From Paenibacillus sp. HB172176 (GTDB taxonomy: Bacteria; Bacillota; Bacilli; Paenibacillales; Paenibacillaceae), in NCBI RefSeq assembly GCF_011947265.1, contig NZ_JAATHD010000022.1, positions 1 to 64,000 on the forward strand: 64,000 bases of DNA, given 5' to 3'. Shown in pieces: positions 9,276 through 17,661 of the stretch. The position numbers and the translations under genes were made by a program. The notes beneath the pieces were generated by a model, which saw only the letters and a list, made by a program, of their open reading frames with translations, made no database searches and was not told where the DNA came from. Position 1 is the first letter of the stretch; every line of letters begins with the position of its first letter.

Positions 9276-10988
9276 GTGAAATCAGGTACGATAGAAATAA
9301 AGAAACATACCATTATCGTCCATGATCCCGTTGCTGGCGGGAAGCTGCCGGTCATTGGCGCGATTGCGCCGGTGAAATTGCGTATTAACGGGATTGTCCT
9401 CGAAACGGAATCCGTCGTATCCGCATCAGATTGTATCGACTGGGAGATAAAGAAGAAGCCGCTATTCGATATTAAAGTCAGCGATGACAGGTTGCGGGCG
9501 TATTTTCAACTCTACTCCAAGCATCGTTATGCATGGCGGCTCCTCAATACAGAGCGCATGTCACGAATTATTGTTTCCGCTGAAGAGGATAAGAGTGTTA
9601 TTCTGGATACCGTGCATTTAAGCGATGTCGCTTCCGAATTAGAGCGAAAATCCATAAAAGCAAACGTGGAGCTTGCTCTTATTCAGTATGAGTTAATGCA
9701 GCCCTCAGGTCTGCCAATTGTCATCGCTAACGGTAAAGCGGTTGTACCGGGTATCGATTCAAAGCTGGAAATTTATTTTTCGGAACAGGTGGAGAGTCGT
9801 TTTTTTGAAGTATCGGGCGCTGTCGATTTCCGGAATCATCTACATATTCCTTCTGTAAAAAAAGGCGAGCGCATTGCAAGAAAGCTCCCGATGATTGATG
9901 GAATTCCAGGATATGATGTGTATGGCAAGGTGATCATGCCGCTGCCTCCGAAGGATGTTCCCGTTGTCGTGAAACCCGGGGTCGAGCTTACAGCCGAAGG
10001 CGATATTATAGCCCGCAAAGAAGGCAGGCCCAGAATAACAGGAAAAACGGTCAGAGCGTTCGATATTTCAACATCGTTTACCGTTTCAGGCGATGTGGAT
10101 ATCGGAACGGGAAATATTGTTTTTCCAGGCGACGTGATTGTAAGCGGGAATGTAACGGACAACATGATTGTGGAATCGCTCGGCAATGTTTATATTTACG
10201 GCAGTGTATTCAACGCCACGATTACGTCAACCGGCAGCATTCATGTGATGGGGAATGTGATGGGGAGCAAATTGTATACGGGCTATTATGGCGTAATCTT
10301 TAATCGGCTATACGCTTCCGCCAAAAAACTGGAAGAGCAAATTGAGAAGCTGCTCGGGGATGCCGGCATGCTTGAGCAAGCTTTGGAAGCAAGGCGTCAA
10401 AGCTCCTGTTTCGGGAAGATTGTGCGGCTGTTAGTAGAGAGAAAAACAAATGAAATATCTGCTGTTGTACAGGAAATGCTCACCGTCATCGTAAGCATTC
10501 AAAAAATAAAGAAAAACGAATATACAAGGTTGAGGGAAATGTCCATTATTTTCATTGAGCCCGAGAGATTTCTTAAAACCGATACGCGCCGCTTCCTTCA
10601 AAGCTATCTTGCTCTTCTAAATGAAACGAATCAAGAGGTAGCGCGAATGCAGGAGGTGAAGGTGAATACGGTAATCAACCAATGCCATAACAGCGAATTG
10701 AAGACGAACGGAGATATTATCATTAAGCGGGAAGGGGTAATTTTAAGCAACTTATATGCGGCTGGAAACATTGTTTTTCAATACGATTCAGCGGTTTGCC
10801 GCGGGGCGAAGCTCGAAGCGGAAGGCGTCATTTCGGCGAAAATTGTTGGTGGTCAGACCGGAGTTAAAACGATATTGAAAGCAAAGGGACAAGTTTCGGT
10901 AAAGAAAATGTACGAGGGCAGGGTGTGCATCGGAAGAAACTGCGTCGACATTTTCGAAATGGTTGAAAATAAAAATTTTGGGGCGTGA
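9276..10988 (+). CDS. FapA/DUF342 family protein
   Basis: A 570-residue protein of the DUF342/FapA family (flagellar assembly protein A in Vibrio; poorly defined in Firmicutes). The middle carries the diagnostic polymer-forming beta-helix-like segment with repeated short strands (GDVDIGTGNIVFPGDV, SGNVTDNMIVES, GNVYIYGSVF, STGSIHVMGNVMG), then a coiled-coil region (about 345-460) and a final short beta-repeat block (DIIIKREGVILSNLYAAGNIVFQ). There is no signal peptide or membrane segment, so it acts in the cytoplasm. I choose GTG 9276 for its well-placed GGGGAG; ATG 9255 is in frame. It sits directly behind a c-di-GMP riboswitch and before an HD-GYP gene, pointing to a role in motility or surface-attachment control. 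Confidence 0.8.
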   Translation: MKSGTIEIKKHTIIVHDPVAGGKLPVIGAIAPVKLRINGIVLETESVVSASDCIDWEIKKKPLFDIKVSDDRLRAYFQLYSKHRYAWRLLNTERMSRIIVSAEEDKSVILDTVHLSDVASELERKSIKANVELALIQYELMQPSGLPIVIANGKAVVPGIDSKLEIYFSEQVESRFFEVSGAVDFRNHLHIPSVKKGERIARKLPMIDGIPGYDVYGKVIMPLPPKDVPVVVKPGVELTAEGDIIARKEGRPRITGKTVRAFDISTSFTVSGDVDIGTGNIVFPGDVIVSGNVTDNMIVESLGNVYIYGSVFNATITSTGSIHVMGNVMGSKLYTGYYGVIFNRLYASAKKLEEQIEKLLGDAGMLEQALEARRQSSCFGKIVRLLVERKTNEISAVVQEMLTVIVSIQKIKKNEYTRLREMSIIFIEPERFLKTDTRRFLQSYLALLNETNQEVARMQEVKVNTVINQCHNSELKTNGDIIIKREGVILSNLYAAGNIVFQYDSAVCRGAKLEAEGVISAKIVGGQTGVKTILKAKGQVSVKKMYEGRVCIGRNCVDIFEMVENKNFGA

Positions 10989-11007
10989 GAAAGCGGTGGA
11001 AAAGTCT

Positions 11008-12012
11008 ATGGTGCGTCGTCCTGATCCGAATTCGTATGTTGGATTTCGAGTGAACAAAAATATGTACAACAGTCGGGGGGTGCTGGTGCTTCCGGCTCAA
11101 ACCGTACTGACTGGCAAAGATATTGAAATGCTTCTCCAACAAAACATTCTGCTGGAAGAGGATGATGTGGAGCAGGTGTCGATTCAAAATCTCGTCAATG
11201 CCTCTATCAAAGAAATCAAGGCTGTTTTTGAAAAGGTTCGAAATACGAATCAAATTCCGTTTGATTTTCTTCGCGACAGAATATTGCCAATTATAGATGA
11301 CATGAGCCGTCATCCCCATTTGAAACAAATATTGGACCATTTGGAACGACACGATGAATATACCTATCGACATAGCATCGGTGTCGCGCTGATCTCCAGA
11401 TTTATCGGCAAGGCAAAAGGATTACATAACGAAGAGTTGCAAGAGTTGACTTCGGCGGCATTCTTGCATGACATCGGCAAGGTGAAGATCCCCGACGAAA
11501 TTCTAAATAAACCGGGTAAATTATCAGATGAAGAATTCGCTCAAGTGAAAAAACATACGGTATACGGCTATGACATGATCAGTCAAACATCAGGCATTCC
11601 TCCCAGGCAGGCCAAGGTTGCGCTCCAGCATCATGAACGCGAAGACGGGAGCGGCTATCCTTATGGCTTGAAGGGAGACGATATTGATCCGTATAGCAAA
11701 ATGATCGCGGTGGCAGACGTGTTCCACGCCATGATTTCGAAGCGCGTCTACAAAGACGCGGTCCCCATCTTCAAGGTGCTTCGAGAAATGTCCGAAAATG
11801 CTTACGGCAGACTTGAACCATCAACTACGCTATGCTTCCTGAAGCGTATTATGGAAACAATGATTGGAAATGATGTCGTACTCTCAAACGGGTCCCAGGG
11901 AAAAATTATTATGGTTAAAGCAGACGATCCGGTTCATCCCCTTGTAGAAGTGAAGGGAACGTACATCGATTTAAGCAAGGATCATTCTGTCTATTTGAAA
12001 AGCATTGTTTGA
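11008..12012 (+). CDS. HD-GYP domain c-di-GMP phosphodiesterase
   Basis: A protein of about 334 residues. The N-terminal 110 residues resemble the DUF3391-like region often found before HD-GYP domains (GFRVNKNMYNSRGVLVLP). The catalytic domain has RHSIGVALISR, the metal-binding HD pair in FLHDIGKVKIP, the HHERxDGSGYP box containing the GYP triad, and VADVFHAMISKRVYKDA. HD-GYP enzymes cleave c-di-GMP to pGpG or GMP. The start is unclear: ATG 11008 and GTG 10996 are in frame, and a TTG at 10963 would overlap the FapA-like gene; none has a strong ribosome binding site. Because the same transcript begins with a c-di-GMP riboswitch, the enzyme probably adjusts the signal that controls its own synthesis. 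Confidence 0.9.
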   Translation: MVRRPDPNSYVGFRVNKNMYNSRGVLVLPAQTVLTGKDIEMLLQQNILLEEDDVEQVSIQNLVNASIKEIKAVFEKVRNTNQIPFDFLRDRILPIIDDMSRHPHLKQILDHLERHDEYTYRHSIGVALISRFIGKAKGLHNEELQELTSAAFLHDIGKVKIPDEILNKPGKLSDEEFAQVKKHTVYGYDMISQTSGIPPRQAKVALQHHEREDGSGYPYGLKGDDIDPYSKMIAVADVFHAMISKRVYKDAVPIFKVLREMSENAYGRLEPSTTLCFLKRIMETMIGNDVVLSNGSQGKIIMVKADDPVHPLVEVKGTYIDLSKDHSVYLKSIV

Positions 12013-12143
12013 TGAGAGCAGCAAATTCACGAAAGCGACAAATATTTATGACAGATTCATGAGGGTTGGCCCGGAACGCATACAACTATGACGTTTTATG
12101 ATATTCTGTTCTTAAAATCAAACGTTATAGGGGTGTAAAGGTC

Positions 12144-13067
12144 ATGCGAGTCCAAAATCATATGGTCAGTATGGAGCGTGTTCCGGTAACCGTCACGAAG
12201 GTTCTCTTCGAAACGATAAAGATTGGCATTGTCAAATCGAATCTCATTGCCATGTTCGCAGGGCTCAGTATGGCGCTGTTCGTTCACGGCATTCCTTTCC
12301 TCGATAAGATTGGCAACATGATGCTGGCTTTAGTCGGTTCTGCTTTGGTGATAGGCGCAGCCGGCATTTTCAATAACTTGTACGATCGTGATATCGACGG
12401 CATTATGGAACGGACGAAGAATAGGCCGACAGTATCCGGAATCGTGGATGTTCGAATCGGCTTGCTGTTAGGAAGCTGGATTGCGCTTGGCGGTATTGTT
12501 TCGTTATATTTGGCATCGCCCCTTTCCGCCTTCACCGGTTTCCTGGGATTGTTTCTGTATGTCGTCCCTTATACGATGTGGACAAAGCGCAGAACCATTT
12601 ATAATACCGAGGTTGGGAGCCTGTCAGGCGCAATGCCTCCGTTAATTGGCTGGGCGGCGATCTCTCCTGATCTCTTTCATCCCGCTGCCATGGCCTTGTT
12701 TCTGCTGATGGTGATCTGGCAGATGCCGCATTTCTACGCGATTGGAATTCGTCGGATGGAGGAGTATCGGGCGGCGAATATTCCGATGCTGCCGGTCGTG
12801 AAGGGGATACAGCGTACTTATAGGCAAATGAATGTGTATTTGGCCGCATTGTTCCTGTGCAGCATCTTGTTCTGGTCCTTTAATCCGTATATCGCCGTGG
12901 TGAACGCGCTGCTGAGCCTGACTTGGCTCGCATTGAGCATCAGCGGCTATCGACGGAAGCCGGAGGAGAAGTGGGCTCGCTCGATGTTCATCTTCTCGCT
13001 GAACCACATCACGGTGCTTCTGCTGCTAATTGTCGGCTATTCCCTGGGAGCTCCATTGCTCTCGTAA
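12144..13067 (+). CDS. ctaB: Protohaem IX farnesyltransferase (haem O synthase)
   Basis: A 307-residue UbiA-superfamily prenyltransferase that attaches farnesyl to haem B, giving haem O for terminal oxidases. It has about nine membrane helices and the prenyl-diphosphate-binding motif NNLYDRDIDGIMERTKNRP (N-x3-D-x3-D). The family end FIFSLNHITVLLLLIVGYS is present. The start ATG 12144 follows GGGGTGTAAAGG; ATG 12162 is an alternative. The gene is alone here: no ctaA, coxA or other oxidase gene is adjacent, so it is probably a single-gene unit closed by the terminator at 13091-13122. Bacilli often carry a second haem O synthase copy beside the oxidase operon. Confidence 0.93.
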   Translation: MRVQNHMVSMERVPVTVTKVLFETIKIGIVKSNLIAMFAGLSMALFVHGIPFLDKIGNMMLALVGSALVIGAAGIFNNLYDRDIDGIMERTKNRPTVSGIVDVRIGLLLGSWIALGGIVSLYLASPLSAFTGFLGLFLYVVPYTMWTKRRTIYNTEVGSLSGAMPPLIGWAAISPDLFHPAAMALFLLMVIWQMPHFYAIGIRRMEEYRAANIPMLPVVKGIQRTYRQMNVYLAALFLCSILFWSFNPYIAVVNALLSLTWLALSISGYRRKPEEKWARSMFIFSLNHITVLLLLIVGYSLGAPLLS

Positions 13068-13090
13068 TGGTTCGATTTATAGTTCAAACC

Positions 13091-13122
13091 AAGAGGACTC
13101 GCCTTTTTTGGCGGGTCCTCTT
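13091..13122 (+). terminator. Intrinsic terminator after ctaB
   Basis: A 13-base stem with one G-T pair (AAGAGGACTCGCC with GGCGGGTCCTCTT) and a T-rich loop and tail (TTTTC). It lies 24 bases after the ctaB stop. Confidence 0.85.
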
Positions 13123-13195
13123 TTCATAAACAAGTCGGAACCTATGGCTGCGAATTTGCATAAGAGTTTGATTTTTGACTATTGACTGAATTCCT

Positions 13196-13210
13196 ATGTA
13201 AGCGTTACAT
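13196..13210 (+). promoter_or_regulatory. cre-like/LacI-type palindrome upstream of the solute-binding-like gene
   Basis: ATGTAA-GCG-TTACAT is a perfect inverted repeat with a 3-base centre. It resembles the classical amylase-type cre element (TGTAAGCGTTAACA) with one base missing, so CcpA or a LacI-family regulator could bind. TTGACT hexamers occur at 13175 and 13182, and TATACA at 13211, but no pair has ideal promoter spacing. Confidence 0.45.
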
Positions 13211-13269
13211 TATACATATAGAAAAACTTTTTATATGTGAAATCTTTCGATTGTGATTGGAGGACTGCA

Positions 13270-14442
13270 ATGATTGCTTTGCGCGGAATAACCTGGAACC
13301 ATGAGAGGGGAATTATGCCCCTTGTGCATGCTTCATCCGTGTTTCAACAAAAGCATAATGGTGTGAACCTATCGTGGGATGCGCGGTCCTTGGCGGATTT
13401 CGAACGCTTTCCGCTCGAGCAATTAGCTGACCGGTACGATCTTATCATGATCGATCACCCCCACCTGGGATCCGCGTCTGCCGAGCGTCTGCTTGCGCCG
13501 CTTGACGAGCTTATTCCGGCAGCTTTCCTCGACGAACAACAAGCCAACAGCGTGGGACCCAGTCATCGAAGCTATTGCTGGGAAGGCAGGCAGTGGGCCT
13601 TGGCGGTTGACGCGGCGGCTCAGGTATCCGCCTATCGGTCCGACCTGCTGGAATCGGCAGGTTTGGCTCTGCCGCAAACGTGGGATCAGGTTCGAGCTCT
13701 GGCAAAGGCTCTTCCGTCTTCTACTGCGATCGGCTTGCCGTTTGTTCCTGTTCATGCGTTTGCCAGCTACTTCACCGTGACTGCGCAGCTAGGGGGAGAG
13801 GCGTTCTGGAGCAAGGAGGAGGATATTCCGAGGCCTGTCGGCATCGAGGCGATAAACCTGCTTCGCACTATTTTGAAGGAAGCCCATCCGCTGTCCGTAC
13901 ACGGGGATCCCATCGCCATGTATGAGAGAATGTCGACAACGGATGAAGTGGCCTATGTGCCGTTAATGTACGGCTATTCCAATTATTCAAGGGCGGGCTT
14001 TCGACCGAAGACCGTGTATTGCGGGAATATTCCAAGCGATACGGGAGAGCCTGCCGGAAGCATGATTGGCGGAGTAGGTCTGGCGATATCGGCAAAATGT
14101 CCATACCCGGATCTGGCAGCTAAGTTCGCGATGATGACAGCCGAGGCTTCGTTTCAGCGCAGTGATTATTTCGCGAACGGCGGGCAGCCGGGACATCGAT
14201 CCGCATGGAAGGACGCCGTCGTTAACGAGCAATCGTCGGGTTTCTTTGCGAATACGTTGCGAACGCTTGATTTAGGATCGGTAAGACCAAGATTCAATGG
14301 CTATATTCCCTTTCAGGAGGAGGCGGGCGAGCTTATCAGGCAGGCTGTCGTCGACCCGAGGGAAGACGAGCGAGAAACGGTTCATCGGTTAAACAAGCTG
14401 ATTCATCGCTATCGTCCGTCGCAAGCTTGCCGCAGATCATGA
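13270..14442 (+). CDS. Solute-binding-protein-like protein without signal peptide
   Basis: A 390-residue protein with the fold signature of family 1 extracellular solute-binding proteins of sugar ABC transporters: YDLIMIDHPHLG, a DEL(I)PAAFL segment, GLPFVPVH, and the hinge-region Gly-rich MIGGVGLAIS. The start at ATG 13270 has a good ribosome binding site (GGAGG). The N-terminus, MIALRGITWNHERG, is not a signal peptide and has no lipobox, so the protein should remain in the cytoplasm. No permease or ATPase genes are adjacent. Similar signal-less proteins sit beside CoA-transferase and MaoC genes in other bacteria (from memory). It may be an intracellular ligand sensor or an enzyme built on a periplasmic-binding fold; the ligand is unknown. 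Confidence 0.7.
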   Translation: MIALRGITWNHERGIMPLVHASSVFQQKHNGVNLSWDARSLADFERFPLEQLADRYDLIMIDHPHLGSASAERLLAPLDELIPAAFLDEQQANSVGPSHRSYCWEGRQWALAVDAAAQVSAYRSDLLESAGLALPQTWDQVRALAKALPSSTAIGLPFVPVHAFASYFTVTAQLGGEAFWSKEEDIPRPVGIEAINLLRTILKEAHPLSVHGDPIAMYERMSTTDEVAYVPLMYGYSNYSRAGFRPKTVYCGNIPSDTGEPAGSMIGGVGLAISAKCPYPDLAAKFAMMTAEASFQRSDYFANGGQPGHRSAWKDAVVNEQSSGFFANTLRTLDLGSVRPRFNGYIPFQEEAGELIRQAVVDPREDERETVHRLNKLIHRYRPSQACRRS

Positions 14443-14493
14443 TCGAGCGGATTAGACGTGCGCAACAAAAAAGACAGAGCGGAAGCTCTGCTT

Positions 14494-15267
14494 CTATGTT
14501 GTCTGTTTCTCCAAGCCCATCGCTTTCGTTATGGACGAAGCGCATGTCCGGAGCGCTGCCAGGATATCGGCCTCTCTGTTCGGCTTTCGAGTAGAGAGCA
14601 GGCTCGGAATCGTCAACGCCGCTTCCAGACCAGCCTTCGGACTTCCTGCCAGAATGGAGTAGTCGGTAATGCCCAGATGGGTCTCCTGCTCGGATACGGC
14701 GAAAACTTGCTCGGCCAGCTGGCGAAGGTCGTCTTCGATGCGCTGCTTCTCCTCCGGGTCAGCATCTCGATATAGCGGATTCTGATCCAGATAGTAGCCG
14801 CGCATATCCGCGGACAGCCGGGAGAGCAGCAGCCTGCCGGAGACGGTGGTGAGCGCATTGTACTTGGCGCCGACTTCCACAGAGAACCTGTATTTTTCGG
14901 GACTCTCCTGTTGATAGAGCACGAGCAGATCGCCGTTATACAGCACGCTGAGGTGGCAGGATTCCTTCATGGACAGAGCCAAAGCTCGCATCGGAATGGA
15001 AGCGGCTTTAATCAATTGATCCACCGGAGAGTGCATATGCGACAGCTCGTACAGCTTGAGGGAGAGAAAGTAATGGCCGGAATGCGGTTCTTTGATGATA
15101 TATCCTCGCTCTTCAAGGAAGCCGATCATGCGATACAGCTCGCTTGGATTCTTGCCCAGTGCTTGACAGATGTCGGTTAAAGACATCGGTTCGGCTGCCG
15201 AAGAGAGCACTTCCAGTATAAGGAGGCCTTTCTCTAGCGCCGGAACCTTGAAATCCTTGTTGCCCAT
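14494..15267 (-). CDS. IclR-family transcriptional regulator
   Basis: A 257-residue regulator. The N-terminal winged helix-turn-helix (LTDICQALGKNPSELYRMIGFLEERGYI) is followed by the larger IclR effector-binding domain, with ARG/GRLLLSRL-type features and a LAGSPKAGLEAAL segment near the end. The start ATG has GGAGG about 8 bases upstream. It is divergent from the Gfo/Idh gene, with a 112-base shared control region (15268-15379), and convergent with the solute-binding-like gene. IclR proteins usually respond to an intermediate of the pathway encoded next to them, so it probably controls the catabolic cluster 15380-20202. I could not identify a convincing operator palindrome. Confidence 0.92.
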   Translation of the reverse strand: MGNKDFKVPALEKGLLILEVLSSAAEPMSLTDICQALGKNPSELYRMIGFLEERGYIIKEPHSGHYFLSLKLYELSHMHSPVDQLIKAASIPMRALALSMKESCHLSVLYNGDLLVLYQQESPEKYRFSVEVGAKYNALTTVSGRLLLSRLSADMRGYYLDQNPLYRDADPEEKQRIEDDLRQLAEQVFAVSEQETHLGITDYSILAGSPKAGLEAALTIPSLLSTRKPNREADILAALRTCASSITKAMGLEKQTT

Positions 15268-15379
15268 GTTGCTTTCCTCCCGCTATCTCGATGCCTATTA
15301 GTGTAAGCGAGAACGGTCGGGTATGCAATAACCGCCATGGAGCGGAACAATCGGAATAAGAACGAAATGGAGGATTGCC

Positions 15380-16483
15380 ATGAACGCGGAAAATCTTGCT
15401 TTGAGGTTGGAACTGGATTACAAGCCTAAGCTGCCGAGCAACAAAACGAGAGGAATCGGCATCGTAGGCGCGGGGGAAATTGTAAGCGAAGCGCATCTGC
15501 CGGCCTATCGCATGGCGGGATTCAACGTTGTCGGCATCTATAATCGCACGAAAAGCAAGGCGGAGGCTGTCGCGGAGAAGTTCCAAATCGGGAAAATATA
15601 CGATTCGATTGAAGCGCTTGTGCTGGATCCCGACGTCGAGATTGTCGATATTGCCGTGACGCCGGATCTGCAGCCTGAGATTGTCCGCCTGGCCGTTGCC
15701 GCGGGCAAGCATGTGTTATGCCAGAAGCCTCTTGCGGAGAACTACCGGGATGCGGTACGTATCGCAGAGCTATGCGAGCAAGGGGGAGTGAAGGGGGCAA
15801 TCAACCAGCAGATGCGCTGGGCGCCGGGCATTAGAGCCAGCCACTCTATCATTCAGCAGGGCTGGCTTGGCGAGCTTACGCAAGCGACGATCCAAGTGAA
15901 TGTGAATACGGATTTCGCGAAATGGCCTTTCCTGAAGGATACCGACAAGCTTGAGGTCAAGAATCATAGCATTCATTACATGGATTCGATACGATTCCTG
16001 TTCGGCACTCCGGAATACATCTATGCGGATGGGGCCAAGTACCCGGGGCAGCAAGTGAAGGGCGAGACAAGGACGTTGCTGCATATGAAATTCCCTGGCG
16101 AGGTTCGGGGGCTCGTCCATGATAATCACAATAACTGGGCCGACCAAGAAGACTGGTACGCGACCTTCAGATTCGAGGGAACAAGAGGCATTATCAAAGG
16201 AACGAACGGCGCTCTCTACAATTATCCTGTAGGCCGAGCGGATACGCTTAGCTTTATTTCCAAGGAATTGGATCCCGGCTGCTGGTTTCATCCTTCTCTG
16301 GAGGGCAAATGGTTCCCGCATGCGTTCATGGGGACGATGGGCGAGCTGATGAGGGCAATTGAAGAGGATCGGGAGCCCGAGAACAGCGTTCGCGATAATT
16401 TGACAACGTTCCAAATGCTTGCCGCCGCCTACCGGTCTATGGAGGAAAATCGGCCGGTGCGACTGGACGAAATACGACTGTAA
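15380..16483 (+). CDS. Gfo/Idh/MocA-family dehydrogenase
   Basis: A 367-residue NAD(P)-dependent oxidoreductase. The Rossmann motif GIVGAGEIVSEAHLPAY lies at about residues 27-43, and the family's substrate-binding EKP motif appears as CQKPLAEN. The C-terminal domain has a conserved HSIHYMDSIRFLFG stretch with His residues near the substrate. It is the first gene of the putative catabolic operon, directly after the IclR regulator's control region, with a GGAGG ribosome binding site. Family members oxidise or reduce sugars, inositols and related polyols; the substrate here is unknown. Oxidation of a sugar or cyclitol to a lactone or ketone would feed the lactonase-like amidohydrolase further down. 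Confidence 0.85.
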   Translation: MNAENLALRLELDYKPKLPSNKTRGIGIVGAGEIVSEAHLPAYRMAGFNVVGIYNRTKSKAEAVAEKFQIGKIYDSIEALVLDPDVEIVDIAVTPDLQPEIVRLAVAAGKHVLCQKPLAENYRDAVRIAELCEQGGVKGAINQQMRWAPGIRASHSIIQQGWLGELTQATIQVNVNTDFAKWPFLKDTDKLEVKNHSIHYMDSIRFLFGTPEYIYADGAKYPGQQVKGETRTLLHMKFPGEVRGLVHDNHNNWADQEDWYATFRFEGTRGIIKGTNGALYNYPVGRADTLSFISKELDPGCWFHPSLEGKWFPHAFMGTMGELMRAIEEDREPENSVRDNLTTFQMLAAAYRSMEENRPVRLDEIRL

Positions 16484-16506
16484 TCAGCGAAAATGGAGTG
16501 ATGGAA

Positions 16507-17661
16507 GTGAGACCACTGGAAGGCTTGGTCGTGCTGGAGTTTTGCCAGTATTTGTCGGGACCGTCCGCAACGCTTCGAATGGCGGACCTGGGAGCTCGAG
16601 TCATCAAGATTGAACGTCCCGGCGCCGGGGACGGATCGCGTCAGTTGTTCTTGAATAACCTGGCGAGGGATGAAGAGAGCGTATTATTCCACACGATTAA
16701 CCGGAACAAAGAGAGCTATGCGGCGGATATGAAAAACCCGCGGGAGCTTGAGAGGCTGAAGCTTCTCATTCGGCAGGCGGATGTTCTTGTCGAGAATTTC
16801 CGCCCCGGCACGATGAAGAGGCTCGGGCTCGGGTACGAGGAAGTCAAAGCCTTGAATCCGCGAATCGTATATGGCTCCATTACCGGCTATGGCGCGGAAG
16901 GGCCGTGGAAGGATAAGCCCGGCCAGGATCTGCTCATTCAGTCGCTGGCGGGCATGGCTTATCTGAACGGCAACGGGGATCAACCGCCGACACCGTTCGC
17001 CCTCGCAATCGCGGATATGCTGACGGGAGCGCAGCTGACACAAGGGATATTGGCTTGTCTGGTACGAAGAGGAATAACGGGAGAGGGAGGCTATGTTGAG
17101 GTCAGCCTGCTGGAATCCATGCTGGACTTTCAATTCGAGGTGCTGACGACCTATTTCAATGACGGAGGCAAGCTGCCTGAGCGCAGCCTTGTCAATAATG
17201 CGCATGCTTATCTCGGAGCCCCTTATGGGATTTACGAGACCAAGGACGGTTATCTGGCGCTGGCGATGGGCTCGGTCGAGCGGCTTGGCCAGTTGTTGGG
17301 CAGCGCCGAAATCGCGGCCTTCTCCGACTCGAAGGAATGGTTCACGCGCAGGGACGAGATCAAAGGCCTGCTTGTCGATCATCTGAAGCAGAGAACGACC
17401 AAGGAATGGCTCGGCGTTCTGGAACCCGCTGATTACTGGTGCTCGGATGTCTATACCTGGGACGACTTGCTGCGGCATGAAGGCTTTAAAATTCTGGACA
17501 TGATTCAGGAGGTCGGGCGCCCCGGCGAAATCCCGATCCGGACGACGCGCTGTCCGATTCGGATAGACGGCGAGCGCATCAAATCGGGTGTCGGAGCGCC
17601 GAAAGTCGGCGAGGGCAATGAGAAGATTGATCAGGATTTTCAACTGAAGGGAATGCTATGA
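16507..17661 (+). CDS. Class III (CaiB/BaiF) CoA-transferase, first copy
   Basis: A 384-residue class III CoA-transferase. These enzymes move CoA between carboxylic acids through an aspartyl-CoA thioester. The N-terminus MRPLEGLVVLEFCQYLSGPSA is typical, and the catalytic Asp is present at D170 in IADMLTG, matching Asp169 of formyl-CoA transferase. GTG 16507 is the best start because GGAG at 16495-16498 lies 8 bases upstream; the in-frame GTG 16498 and ATG 16501 are badly spaced. Its stop overlaps the next ATG (ATGA). The neighbouring paralogue is clearly homologous along its whole length. Paired genes of this class can form heteromeric enzymes, as in BbsEF and SmtAB. Confidence 0.9.
   Translation: MRPLEGLVVLEFCQYLSGPSATLRMADLGARVIKIERPGAGDGSRQLFLNNLARDEESVLFHTINRNKESYAADMKNPRELERLKLLIRQADVLVENFRPGTMKRLGLGYEEVKALNPRIVYGSITGYGAEGPWKDKPGQDLLIQSLAGMAYLNGNGDQPPTPFALAIADMLTGAQLTQGILACLVRRGITGEGGYVEVSLLESMLDFQFEVLTTYFNDGGKLPERSLVNNAHAYLGAPYGIYETKDGYLALAMGSVERLGQLLGSAEIAAFSDSKEWFTRRDEIKGLLVDHLKQRTTKEWLGVLEPADYWCSDVYTWDDLLRHEGFKILDMIQEVGRPGEIPIRTTRCPIRIDGERIKSGVGAPKVGEGNEKIDQDFQLKGML

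Noticed and set aside
10963..11007. TTG start giving the HD-GYP gene an overlap with the FapA-like gene
   Set aside because: It has no ribosome binding site, and the added residues do not look like the family N-terminus.
15268..15379. IclR operator between the regulator and the Gfo/Idh gene
   Set aside because: I found only weak partial symmetry (around GGAACAATCGG), not enough to call a site.
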